A stretch of DNA of 64,000 nt from Streptomyces sp. ERV7 (GTDB lineage: Bacteria > Actinomycetota > Actinomycetes > Streptomycetales > Streptomycetaceae). Positions 53,498 through 62,484 of the stretch are shown here, one piece after another. How positions within the stretch are numbered: the first letter of the stretch is position 1; each line of letters starts with the position of its first letter. The DNA lies in the NCBI RefSeq assembly GCF_001653515.1, contig NZ_LYOY01000001.1:1-64000 (forward strand). The letters run 5' to 3'. The position numbers were made by a program, and so were the translations under genes. The notes beneath the pieces were generated by a model that saw only the letters and a list, made by a program, of their open reading frames with translations, searched no databases and had not been told where the DNA came from.

Positions 53498-56386
53498 GTG
53501 CCCACACCCTCCGAGATCGACGAACTCGCCCGCTGCCACGTGACCTTCCTGCCCGCCGACCCCGCCCGACTCGGCCGTATCGCCTTCTGGCACACCGACG
53601 GCTCCGCCCCGCACGCCTTCTCGGGCCACGCCGAGGAGCTGACCGTGGTGGGGGCGGACGTCGAGCCGTACGCGGTGCGTGCGGTTCTCCTGCCCGTACG
53701 CGCGGCGCTGCCCGTGCTGACCAGGGCGCGGCCGCGCGCCGACGCCTCGCGGGCCGCCGCCTTCTGGGGTACGGCCGCGCTGCGCGCGCTGCAACTCGCC
53801 GCGCGCGGGCTGCTGTTGCCCGGGCTCACCGCCACCGACCACGACGCGTGGCGGATCGGGCCGCTGGGCGCCGAGGAGCTGGGGAGCGTCCGTGAGCTGG
53901 CGGCCTCGATGCCGCCCGAGGCGCATGCGGTGCCGCTGGACGCCGGTGGCGAACCGTTGCTGCTGCCCGAACCCGAGGTGCTGGTACGGCAGTTCCTCGA
54001 CGCGGTCGCGGACGGCCTGCCGCGCACGCCCGCCGCCGCCCTGGCGACCGGCTCCCCCGCCTTCGCGGCCGACCCGCCGCAGCGGCTGCCCGCACAGCGT
54101 CCCTGGGCCACCGAGGTGGCGGCCGGGCACGACGCGGGCGTGCGCATCTCGCTCCGCGTCGAACTGCCCGGCCTGGAGTCGGCGGGACCGGACGCGGCGG
54201 CACCGGCCTTCCGGGCCGTGCTCCAGCTGCACAGCGTGAGCGATCCCGCCCTGGTGGCGGACGCGGCCGAGGTGTGGGGCGAGGCCGGGCCCACCGCCAA
54301 GGCCTTCGGTGCGCACGCGCGGATGGACGCGCTCCTTGCGCTGCGTCGCGCCACGCGCGCGTGGGCGCCGCTCGCGCCGCTGCTGTCGGCGGCCGTGCCG
54401 GACACGATCGAGCTGGCCGACGAGGAGGTGGGCGAGCTGCTCGGCGGGGCCGCGCGCACGCTGTCCGCGATCGGCGTCCAGGTGCACTGGCCCAAGGACC
54501 TCGCGCGGAAGTTCACCACGCGCGCGGTGATCGGACCCGTACAGGACGATCCCGTACAGGACGCGGCACAGCACGGCCCGCAGAAGCTGCCGGACAGCAC
54601 GGAGTCCGCCGCGCCCTCCACGCTCTCCGCGGACGCCCTGCTCGCCTTCGAGTGGTGGTTCGCGCTCGGCGACACCCGGCTCACGCGCGCGGAGCTGGAC
54701 CAACTGGCCGAGGCCAGCCGCCCGGTGGTGCGGCTGCGCGACCAGTGGGTCCTGATCGACCCCGAGGAGGTCCGCCGCGCCCGCGCGGCGCAGGACCGCA
54801 AGGTGACCCCCGTCGACGCGCTCGGCGCCGTCCTGACCGGCTCGACGGAGGTCGACGGACGCCGGGTCGACGTCGAGGCCTCGGGCTGGCTCGCGGGGCT
54901 GCGCGACCGTCTCGCCGACCCCGAGGGCGCGCGTCAGCAGCCCGTGGACCAGCCCGCCGCGCTCACCGCGCGGCTGCGCGACTACCAGCTGCGCGGCCTC
55001 AACTGGCTGGCCGACATGACGTCGCTGGGCCTGGGCGGCTGTCTCGCCGACGACATGGGCCTCGGCAAGACGATCACCCTCATCGCCCTGCATCTGCACC
55101 GCCAGAGCGCCCCGGCGACCGCCGGCCCCACGCTCGTGGTCTGCCCGACGTCCCTGATGGGCAACTGGCAGCGGGAGATCGAGAAGTTCGCGCCGGGCAC
55201 GCCCGTGCGCCGCTTCCACGGCTCCGCACGGCGTCTGGAGGACCTCGCGGACGGCGAGTTCGTCCTCACCACGTACGGGACGATGCGGCTCGACGCCGCC
55301 AGGCTCGGCGAGGTGGCGTGGGGCATGGTCGTCACGGACGAGGCCCAGCACATCAAGAACCCGTACTCGGCGACCGCCCGGCAGCTGCGCACCATCGACG
55401 CCCGCGCGCGCGTGGCGCTCACCGGCACACCCGTCGAGAACAACCTCTCCGAGTTGTGGGCGATCCTCGACTGGACGACGCCGGGGCTGCTCGGCCGCCT
55501 CGGCACGTTCCGTACCAGGTACGCGCAGGCCGTCGAGGGCGGCAAGGACCCGGCGGCGGCCGAGCGGCTGTCCCGTCTGGTCCGCCCGTTCCTGCTGCGG
55601 CGCCGCAAGTCCGACCCGGGCATCGCCCCCGAGCTGCCGCCGAAGACGGAGACCGACCGGGCCGTCTCGCTCACCAAGGAGCAGACGGGGCTGTACGAGG
55701 CGGTGGTGCGCGAGACCCTCGCGGAGATCTCCGGCGCCGACGGCTTCGAGCGGCGCGGGCTCGTGGTGAAGCTGCTCACCTCGCTGAAGCAGATCTGCAA
55801 CCACCCGGCCCAGTACCTCAAGGAGGAGGAGCCGCGTGTCGCGGACCGCTCCGGGAAGCTGGAACTGCTGGACGAACTCCTCGACACCATCCTCTCCGAG
55901 GAGGGTTCGGTGCTGGTCTTCACCCAGTACGTGCAGATGGCGCGGCTCATCGAGCGGCATCTGGCCGCGCGCGGGGTCGCCACGCAGTTCCTGCACGGCG
56001 GTACGCCCGTGGAGCGGCGCGAGCAGATGGTGCGGCGCTTCCAGGACGGTGAGGTCCCGGTGTTCCTGCTGTCGTTGAAGGCGGCGGGCACCGGTCTCAA
56101 CCTCACCCGGGCGGGCCATGTCGTGCACTACGACCGCTGGTGGAACCCGGCCGTCGAGGCGCAGGCCACCGACCGTGCGTACCGCATCGGCCAGACCCAG
56201 CCGGTGCAGGTCCACCGGCTGATCGCGGAGGGGACGATCGAGGACCGCATCGCCGAGATGCTGACGCGCAAACGGGAGCTCGCGGACGCGGTCCTCGGCA
56301 CGGGCGAGTCGGCCGAGACCGCGCTGACGGAACTGTCCGACGCCGAGCTGGCGGATCTGGTGGCACTGCGAGGGAGCGGGCGATGA
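53498..56386 (+). CDS. SNF2-family helicase/ATPase
   Basis: A 962-residue Swi2/Snf2 ATPase. The N-terminal half is the bacterial SNF2-associated region (ATRAWAPLAPLLSAAVPDTI, ALLAFEWWFALGDTRLTRAE). Motif I is DDMGLGKTITLIAL (about 517-530), motif II is TDEAQHIKN, motif III is ALTGTPVEN, motif V is KAAGTGLNLTRAGHVVHYDR, and motif VI is QATDRAYRIGQ. It translocates on DNA; the role in Streptomyces is unknown. GTG 53498 is the first usable start in frame. Its stop overlaps the SWIM gene start (ATGA), a conserved pairing. Confidence 0.9.
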   Translation: MPTPSEIDELARCHVTFLPADPARLGRIAFWHTDGSAPHAFSGHAEELTVVGADVEPYAVRAVLLPVRAALPVLTRARPRADASRAAAFWGTAALRALQLAARGLLLPGLTATDHDAWRIGPLGAEELGSVRELAASMPPEAHAVPLDAGGEPLLLPEPEVLVRQFLDAVADGLPRTPAAALATGSPAFAADPPQRLPAQRPWATEVAAGHDAGVRISLRVELPGLESAGPDAAAPAFRAVLQLHSVSDPALVADAAEVWGEAGPTAKAFGAHARMDALLALRRATRAWAPLAPLLSAAVPDTIELADEEVGELLGGAARTLSAIGVQVHWPKDLARKFTTRAVIGPVQDDPVQDAAQHGPQKLPDSTESAAPSTLSADALLAFEWWFALGDTRLTRAELDQLAEASRPVVRLRDQWVLIDPEEVRRARAAQDRKVTPVDALGAVLTGSTEVDGRRVDVEASGWLAGLRDRLADPEGARQQPVDQPAALTARLRDYQLRGLNWLADMTSLGLGGCLADDMGLGKTITLIALHLHRQSAPATAGPTLVVCPTSLMGNWQREIEKFAPGTPVRRFHGSARRLEDLADGEFVLTTYGTMRLDAARLGEVAWGMVVTDEAQHIKNPYSATARQLRTIDARARVALTGTPVENNLSELWAILDWTTPGLLGRLGTFRTRYAQAVEGGKDPAAAERLSRLVRPFLLRRRKSDPGIAPELPPKTETDRAVSLTKEQTGLYEAVVRETLAEISGADGFERRGLVVKLLTSLKQICNHPAQYLKEEEPRVADRSGKLELLDELLDTILSEEGSVLVFTQYVQMARLIERHLAARGVATQFLHGGTPVERREQMVRRFQDGEVPVFLLSLKAAGTGLNLTRAGHVVHYDRWWNPAVEAQATDRAYRIGQTQPVQVHRLIAEGTIEDRIAEMLTRKRELADAVLGTGESAETALTELSDAELADLVALRGSGR

Positions 56387-57740
56387 GCGGGTACGGGGAT
56401 CCTTCGGAGGAGCGGATGTACGGGGAGGAGCACGCCGACGGCGGCGGGGCGCCCGAGGAGCGCACCTTCGCGGCGCTGCCGCCCGCGCAGGGGCGCGCTT
56501 TCGCGAGCACCTGGTGGGGCCAGGCGTGGCTCAAGGCCCTTGAGGACACGGCCCTGGACGGCCAGCAGCTGAAGACGGGCCGCCGCTACGCGCGCGAGGG
56601 CGCGGTCGGGGCGGTGTCGGTACGGCCCGGGCGGATCACCGCGGTGGTGCGCGACCGGGACGGCACGACGCATCGCAGCGACGTGCTGTGGCAGCGGCTC
56701 TCCGACGAGGGCTGGGACCGTTTCCTCGGCATGGCGGTGGAGCGGGCGGGGCACATCGCCGCACTCCTCGACCGCGACATGCCTCCGCACCTGGTGGAGG
56801 AAGCGGCGTCGGCCGGGGTCGAACTCCTGCCGGGCATAGGTGACTTGGAACCCGAGTGCACCTGTGGGGCGTGGGACCACTGCCCGCACACATCGGCGCT
56901 CTGCTACCAGGTGGCGCGGCTCCTCGACCAGGACCCGTTCGTCCTGCTGCTCATGCGCGGCCGGGGCGAGCGGGCGCTCCTTGCCGAACTGGAGGAGCGC
57001 AGTGCGGCGCCCCGGTCCGCGGAACCGGAGGTTGCGGCCGGGGTGCCGGCCGCCGAGGTCTTCGCGGCGCGGGACATCGTGCCGCCTCTGCCCGGCGCGC
57101 CCGAGGTGCCGGCCGAGGCCGGGGCGCCCCCGCACCTCGACACGGAGACGGCTCCCGAGCCGGGTGTGGATCCCACGGCGCTGGAGTTCCTGGCGGCGGA
57201 CGCGGCGCGGCGGGCGCGGGAGCTGCTCACGGAGGCACTGACTCCGGGCCACGAGCTCCAGCCGATGACCAGCGATCTGACATCACATCAGGACGCGGTC
57301 CGGCTGGCCGCGGACTGTGCGGACCGGCGGATCGCGGACCGTCTCGCGGCCGGTTCCGGGCGGCGGCCGGGCGAGCTGGACCTCGCCGTACAGGCGTGGC
57401 GGTACGGGGGCGCCGCCGCCCTCTCCGTACTGGAGGAGGGGTGGACCCCCGGGCCGGAGGCGCTCGCCCGTGCCCGGGACGCGCTCGCACGGGCCTGGCA
57501 GGACGAGGACCGGCCGGTGCTGCGCGCCTCCGGGGCCGACCGCTGGACGGTGGTCGGGGGCGGCGCGCAACTGCGGCTCGGGCGGGACGGCCGGTGGTGG
57601 CCGTACCGCAAGGAGCGCGGGGCGGCCCGTGAGCCGCACGGGCCGTTCCTCCGCGGGTGCCTCGCGACGGGGGCGCCTCGCAACGGGGGCGCAACGTCGC
57701 CGCCCCTAGCCTCCGCTGCGAGTGCCGCCCAAGGGCGGGC
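56383..57740 (+). CDS. SWIM zinc-finger protein (3' end uncertain)
   Basis: At least 440 residues. The N-terminus has [20 protein letters not shown] and [20 protein letters not shown]. The SWIM motif CxCx5CxH is [11 protein letters not shown] (about 157-167). A C-terminal region with [20 protein letters not shown] follows. No stop occurs in this frame near the expected end; it stays open through the aldehyde dehydrogenase gene to 59478. A late frameshift is likely, because another frame stops at 57632 or 57709. SWIM proteins accompany SNF2 ATPases and probably bind DNA with them. ATG 56383 overlaps the SNF2 stop. Confidence 0.8.
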
Positions 57741-57763
57741 GGCGCCGGAGGGAGGCCACGGAG

Positions 57764-59287
57764 ATGACCCGTTACGCAGCGCCCGGCACCGAGGGCGCGA
57801 TCGTCTCGTACGAGTCCCGCTACGACCACTTCATCGGCGGCGAGTACGTACCCCCGGCCGGCGGCCGGTACTTCGAGAACCCGAGCCCCGTGAACGGCCG
57901 CGCCTTCACCGAGATCGCCCGAGGCACGGCGGAGGACGTCGAGCGCGCCCTGGACGCGGCCCACGCGGCGGCGCCCGCGTGGGGCCGGACCGCCCCGACC
58001 GAGCGCGCCAACATCCTCAACAGGATCGCCGACCGGATGGAGGCGCATCTGGAGGAGCTGGCGGTCGCGGAGAGCTGGGAGAACGGCAAGCCGGTACGCG
58101 AGACGCTGGCGGCCGACATCCCGCTGGCGATCGACCACTTCCGCTACTTCGCGGGGGCGCTGCGGGCGCAGGAGGGCTCGCTGAGCCAGGTCGACGAGGA
58201 CACGGTCGCGTACCACTTCCACGAGCCGCTCGGGGTCGTCGGCCAGATCATCCCGTGGAACTTCCCGATCCTGATGGCCGTGTGGAAACTGGCACCGGCG
58301 CTCGCGGCGGGCAACGCGGTGGTGCTCAAGCCGGCCGAGCAGACCCCGGCGTCGGTGCACGTATGGCTGTCCCTGGTCGCCGACCTGATCCCCCCGGGCG
58401 TGGTCAACATAGTCAACGGCTTCGGCGTGGAGGCGGGCAAGCCGCTGGCGTCGAGCCCGCGGGTGGCGAAGATCGCCTTCACCGGCGAGACGACCACGGG
58501 TCGCCTGATCATGCAGTACGCCTCCGAGAACATCCGCCCGGTGACGCTGGAACTCGGCGGCAAGTCCCCGAACATCTTCTTCGACGACGTGTGGTCGGCG
58601 GACGACGACTTCCGCGACAAGGCGCTGGAGGGCTTCACGATGTTCGCCCTCAACCAGGGCGAGGTCTGCACGTGCCCGTCCCGGGCACTGATCCAGCGCG
58701 GCCACTACGGCGAGTTCCTGGACGCGGGCATCGCCCGCACCGAGGCCATCGTGGCGGGCCACCCCCTGGACACCGACACGATGATCGGCGCCCAGGCCTC
58801 CAACGACCAGCTGCAGAAGATCCTGTCCTACCTGGACATCGGCCAGCAGGAGGGCGCGAAGATCCTGACGGGTGGTCAGCGCATCGAGTACGACGGCGAG
58901 CTTGCGGGCGGCTACTACGTCCAGCCCACGATCTTCGAGGGCGACAACCGTATGCGGATCTTCCAGGAGGAGATCTTCGGCCCGGTCGTCGCGGTGACGT
59001 CCTTCACGGACTTCGACGACGCGATCCGCACGGCGAACGACACCCTCTACGGCCTCGGCGCCGGCGTCTGGACCCGCGACGGCAGCCAGGCCTACCGCGC
59101 GGGCCGCGCGATCCAGGCGGGCCGCGTCTGGACCAACTGCTACCACGCCTACCCGGCACATGCCGCCTTCGGCGGCTACAAGCAGTCGGGGATCGGGCGG
59201 GAGAACCACAAGATGATGCTGGATCACTATCAGCAGACGAAGAACATACTCGTGTCGTACTCGGCGAAGAAGCTCGGCTTCTTCTAG
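57764..59287 (+). CDS. NAD-dependent aldehyde dehydrogenase
   Basis: A 507-residue ALDH. The NAD-binding motif is [12 protein letters not shown], the general-base Glu is in LELGGKSPN, and the catalytic Cys is in [11 protein letters not shown] (about 302). The C-terminal motif is [10 protein letters not shown]. The VCTCPSR context and an N-terminus ending [20 protein letters not shown] resemble acetaldehyde/chloroacetaldehyde dehydrogenases (ExaC/AldA type). ATG 57764 follows GGAGG. A terminator follows the stop directly. Confidence 0.93.
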   Translation: MTRYAAPGTEGAIVSYESRYDHFIGGEYVPPAGGRYFENPSPVNGRAFTEIARGTAEDVERALDAAHAAAPAWGRTAPTERANILNRIADRMEAHLEELAVAESWENGKPVRETLAADIPLAIDHFRYFAGALRAQEGSLSQVDEDTVAYHFHEPLGVVGQIIPWNFPILMAVWKLAPALAAGNAVVLKPAEQTPASVHVWLSLVADLIPPGVVNIVNGFGVEAGKPLASSPRVAKIAFTGETTTGRLIMQYASENIRPVTLELGGKSPNIFFDDVWSADDDFRDKALEGFTMFALNQGEVCTCPSRALIQRGHYGEFLDAGIARTEAIVAGHPLDTDTMIGAQASNDQLQKILSYLDIGQQEGAKILTGGQRIEYDGELAGGYYVQPTIFEGDNRMRIFQEEIFGPVVAVTSFTDFDDAIRTANDTLYGLGAGVWTRDGSQAYRAGRAIQAGRVWTNCYHAYPAHAAFGGYKQSGIGRENHKMMLDHYQQTKNILVSYSAKKLGFF

Positions 59288-59297
59288 GGGCACGAAA

Positions 59298-59337
59298 AGA
59301 GGCGCCTGACCTGGTCTTTTACCGGTCAGGCGCCTCT
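59298..59337 (+). terminator. Hairpin terminator after aldehyde dehydrogenase
   Basis: Perfect 14-bp arms AGAGGCGCCTGACC and complement, 10 bases after the stop. The sequence between here and 59449 holds no gene and is the likely left edge of the mobile region. Confidence 0.85.
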
Positions 59338-59449
59338 CGCTCAGCCCACTCAGAGCAGGGCCGGGTTTATGGCGTAACTCCCCATTCCTCCCACTGCTAT
59401 CCCAGTCGCGACCAGTACTTCCGGACCAGTCACGGACCAAAACCCCGGC

Positions 59450-60838
59450 TCACCCAGCCGGCTGCGACCCCTGGCTGACGCGGTCCCACTCCTGCATGGA
59501 CTGCTCAATCAGGCGGTTGGCCTGCTCCCGGACGCCGTCCAGGAACTTGGCGTAGTGACGGAAGAGGACCTCGATGCTCTGGCCCGCGCGGCGAGCGCAT
59601 TCGGCCGGGTCCACACCGGAGTACAGCCAGAACGAGATCCCGGCGTGCCGCAGGTCGTACGGCCGCTTGGCCAGCTTGGAAGCCAGTTCCGTCCGGGTCA
59701 GCACGTCCTTCCGTGCCCGCGCCCACGTCAGGCCGTAGGCGGAAGCGTCCACGTAGTTGCCCTTCTGGTTGCGGAACAGCCGACCGTCCGGCATCACGCC
59801 GAACCGTTCGACGTGCGCCCGGAGCATGCGCACGAACTGCGGCGGGATGGGCACGGGCCGGGTTGCGGTCTCCGCGCGGCGCTTGAGCGAGTGCACCTCG
59901 TGCACGGCTCCGTCGTCCGTCCATTCCTTGCCTGCGGTGACGACGCCGCCCGACAGGTTGAGCATCCCCCATCCGGTCTCGGGCAGGTGGCACTGGTCGA
60001 GGCGGAGGTGGATGACCTCCGCCGGCCGCATCGCCGCGTAGTACATACAGCCGAAGAACGCCTCCAGATGCGGTCCGCGCCCCCGCTGCTGGGCAAGGGC
60101 CGTGAGCAGCCGAGCGACCTGGGCGGGGTTCGGCACAGCGGCCGGATCCACTTCCTCGTTGACCGCCGCAGCCTTCCACCGCAGACCGTTGAGAGGGTTC
60201 TCCGCGAAGTAACCTTTCTCCACTGCAGTGTTGAGCACTTCGTTGAACGCGGCCCGCTTGCGCCGCGCCGTCTTGGCCGCAGCCGCCTTGCCGTCCAGCT
60301 TGCGACACAGGGCATCCAGCGCCCGTCGCAGCACATCGGCCTCTGCGAGAGCGCTGACAGGCAGGGAGTTCTGCTTCATCCAGTCCAGAGCCTTGCGCCA
60401 CTCCTCGGTCGGCTCTTGGGCCCACGCGTTCCTGTTGAAGGCCCACGAGTACAAGGCACGTCGCAGCACCCGTGGCTCCGGATGGGCCGCGCCAGGGTGC
60501 ACGAGGGCAGGCGTGATCGTGGCGAATGCGTCGGCCAGCGTGCGGCGGGTGTTGCCCGGCGTGCGGTCCCACCGCTGGTCGAGGTATTCGTGGGCAAGGT
60601 CGTACCACGTCGTCCGCTGCTTGATGGCTCGCAGCTCGGACGCCGGCAGGCCCGTGTGTTCATCGAAAGGCTCACCGCCGCGCGCAGCCGTCACCAGCTT
60701 TGAACGCCTGCTGTCGGCGAGCCCGGCAGTCATGAATGACTCTGATTTTTCACGCCCGTTGACCGTCCACCGGACCATATACGGCTTGCGCCGGTCGAGG
60801 CGCTCGCGTATGTCCCAGAAGCGGACGTTGTAACTCAT
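59450..60838 (-). CDS. int: Tyrosine-recombinase integrase
   Basis: A 462-residue site-specific recombinase of the actinomycete phage/ICE type. An AP2-like arm-binding N-terminus (KPYMVRWTVNGREKSESFMT) and core-binding helices come first. In the catalytic domain, Arg I is in YYAAMRPAEVIHL and the box II RPYDLRHAGISFWLYSG has Tyr in place of the usual first His. The second His and the nucleophile Tyr are in LFRHYAKFLDG (about 428). It integrates or excises the element at an att site. ATG 60836-60838 overlaps the excisionase stop (ATGA). The 3' end points at the chromosomal flank near 59.4 kb. Confidence 0.9.
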   Translation of the reverse strand: MSYNVRFWDIRERLDRRKPYMVRWTVNGREKSESFMTAGLADSRRSKLVTAARGGEPFDEHTGLPASELRAIKQRTTWYDLAHEYLDQRWDRTPGNTRRTLADAFATITPALVHPGAAHPEPRVLRRALYSWAFNRNAWAQEPTEEWRKALDWMKQNSLPVSALAEADVLRRALDALCRKLDGKAAAAKTARRKRAAFNEVLNTAVEKGYFAENPLNGLRWKAAAVNEEVDPAAVPNPAQVARLLTALAQQRGRGPHLEAFFGCMYYAAMRPAEVIHLRLDQCHLPETGWGMLNLSGGVVTAGKEWTDDGAVHEVHSLKRRAETATRPVPIPPQFVRMLRAHVERFGVMPDGRLFRNQKGNYVDASAYGLTWARARKDVLTRTELASKLAKRPYDLRHAGISFWLYSGVDPAECARRAGQSIEVLFRHYAKFLDGVREQANRLIEQSMQEWDRVSQGSQPAG

Positions 60839-61032
60839 CGCCAACTATCAGAATCTCTCTCGCACATGTCCCACCAGGCATCCAGGTCGGTACGTCGACA
60901 ACGGAGTTCACCATTGGGCAACTTGATCATGCGGGGGGCTTGTCCGCGAGCACGCATGCGGTAGAACGCCGAGGGGCTCATACGGATTTCCGACAGAACC
61001 TCGGCGAGCTTGAGCGCCGGAGGACGAGCCAT
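60835..61032 (-). CDS. AlpA/excisionase-type helix-turn-helix protein
   Basis: A 65-residue protein (ALKLAEVLSEIRMSPSAFYR, RMIKLPNGELRCRRTDLDAW) with the HTH_17 winged-helix fold of excisionases. It is coupled to the integrase by a 4-base overlap and probably steers recombination toward excision or regulates int. ATG 61030-61032. Confidence 0.85.
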   Translation of the reverse strand: MARPPALKLAEVLSEIRMSPSAFYRMRARGQAPRMIKLPNGELRCRRTDLDAWWDMCERDSDSWR

Positions 61033-61132
61033 GCGATGTCACCTTCACACTGGAGATGGTTTATGCGGAAAGACGGGAAAACGCGTATCGGCAGGACGCG
61101 ACCCGTCCACGCGAACACCCTCAATGCTCTGC

Positions 61133-61163
61133 ACGATCCCCGGTTTCGGAAACCGGGGATCGT
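61133..61163. repeat. 31-nt perfect palindrome upstream of the excisionase gene
   Basis: ACGATCCCCGGTTTC and its exact complement flank a single G. It lies 100 bases upstream of the excisionase start codon. It could be an operator for the int/xis unit, a terminator insulating it, or a recombination-related site. Confidence 0.7.
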
Positions 61164-61685
61164 CTGCTATATATCGCCCTGCACCGCGAATGCAGAGCCG
61201 TCGCGATCCCCCTCAGTACGGCCCTGCCAGCGCCTCCTCCGAGGAGCGCATGGTCGCGGCGGCAACCGCATTGCGGCAGATCGTCACCGCCCGGCCTGTC
61301 CCACCCTGCAGAGCCGAAGCGTCCACACGCCAAGATCCGCAAGGCCGGCCAATACGACGGGTGAATTGGCAGCTCCGTTCGCTAGGTGGGCTTCCTCCGG
61401 GGGGCTCGTGGCGAGACCTGGCAGCCGGACCAGAGACTGCCGTAGAGCCACCGAAGCAAGCACTGCCCCACCACCCGCCTCTCTGCAGCTGACCTGGTCT
61501 TCTTCCGGCAGGTTGTACGTTGACATGGTCCTCGAAGAGGCTCCAGTCCCTTGGGGGCCTTCCGCGTCTGCCGTCAGCGAATCCATCCGCCGTAGGCCGC
61601 AACGCCCCCCTGATCAGCGGCAGGCAGGTCATACGAGTCGGCGCCTCAGCAGACACGCCGGGCACCCACCTCGCGCGCGACTACC
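61164..61685. other. Non-coding or degenerate stretch of the mobile region
   Basis: Several open frames exist on both strands but none shows consistent third-position GC bias, an SD site or a recognisable domain. Base composition is lower in GC than the core genes. It probably contains decayed genes. Confidence 0.4.
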
Positions 61686-61775
61686 CACCCCATCACCCAT
61701 GCGGGGATGGCCCCCCGATGTTGTCGTTGAGGTTCTTGAGCCAGCCCTGCTCCCCGCACCCGCGGGGGTGGTCCC
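61686..61775 (+). CRISPR. Relic CRISPR unit: two 29-nt repeats around one 32-nt spacer
   Basis: The repeat at 61747-61775 begins CTGCTCCCCGCACCCGCGGG and ends GTGGTCCC, the form I know from type I-E arrays of Streptomyces. Exactly 32 nt upstream of it, 61686-61714 is a decayed copy. That copy matches 12 of 14 bases in its 3' half (GCGGGGATGGCCCC) but is scrambled in its 5' half. The 32-nt interval (61715-61746) is the expected spacer length. No further repeat follows 61775 and no cas genes are in the window. Confidence 0.6.
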
Positions 61776-61958
61776 CGTGTCGGAGCAGGCCGGACCGGAT
61801 CGGTCCGACACGGACCCCCACGGTGCGGCAGACGGACGGGAGCCTGGGTGCGGGGAGCGCTTTATGCTGTAACCAAAAAATGGGAAGACGCGTGCGGAGG
61901 GCCACGGCCGTGACGGGCCCAGCCCCCTGGGGCACCACGGAGAGAGAGCCGACGCAAG

Positions 61959-62039
61959 AACGTCCGTTTTCGCACGTGGAAGACCCGCTCCTTCGCGACT
62001 CCAGAGAGGTGGGGGTCCCGTTGCTGAAACGGACGTTTT
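61959..62039. promoter_or_regulatory. Two AACGnnCGTT palindromes upstream of the Lsr2-like gene
   Basis: AACG-TC-CGTTTT at 61959-61970 and AAACG-GA-CGTTTT at 62027-62039, both followed by CGCA. A third, best copy lies at 62332-62345. They are likely binding sites of one regulator. Confidence 0.5.
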
Positions 62040-62125
62040 CGCAACGCTCCCCGCAAGAGCATGCGCGTCTCTCCCCCGAACGTCGCCAGCGGGCAGTGTC
62101 AGTGGCCCCTCCTACGGTGAACCCC

Positions 62126-62332
62126 ATGACTCAGCAGCAGCCACCCACACCGGACCACTCCCCCGATCAGAGCCCGGACCCGACCGACACCCCCGTCGTC
62201 CCCATCCACCAGGACCCCGCCAGCATGGCAATACGCGCGTGGGCCGGCACCCAGGGCTACCTCGTCAACGACCGCGGCCGCATCCCCGCCTCCATCCGCG
62301 AGGAGTACGAGCAGGGCCGCCGACCCATGTGA
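62126..62332 (+). CDS. Mini Lsr2-like DNA-binding protein
   Basis: A 68-residue protein. A Pro/Asp/Gln-rich N-terminus precedes MAIRAWAGTQGYLVNDRGRI and PASIREEYEQGRR. This is the C-terminal domain of the nucleoid protein Lsr2, including the RGR DNA-minor-groove motif. The N-terminal oligomerisation domain is absent. Full Lsr2 silences AT-rich foreign DNA; a free DNA-binding domain could compete with it, or act as a local regulator. ATG 62126. Its stop lies within the edge of the third AAAACGnnCGTTTT palindrome. Confidence 0.75.
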   Translation: MTQQQPPTPDHSPDQSPDPTDTPVVPIHQDPASMAIRAWAGTQGYLVNDRGRIPASIREEYEQGRRPM

Positions 62333-62345
62333 AAACGAGCGTTTT
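62332..62345. promoter_or_regulatory. AAAACGAGCGTTTT palindrome
   Basis: 6-bp arms AAAACG / CGTTTT around AG, beginning at the last base of the Lsr2-like stop codon. Third and most perfect member of the set at 61959-62039. Confidence 0.55.
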
Positions 62346-62484
62346 GGCACTCCTGCAGGGGTGCCGGTGGTTCAGGGGCGGTTCCAGGCCAAGCTTGTCC
62401 TCCTGCATGACGTCGGAGCTCGCGGGCGCGGATACTGCCGCTACCTCCTGTGGGAGGCCGGGTGAACGAGCAGGGGAGTCCGGT

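Noticed and set aside
60940..61872. A 310-codon plus-strand frame in the mobile region
   Set aside because: It begins antisense to the excisionase gene, crosses the palindrome and CRISPR relic, and has no recognisable domain.
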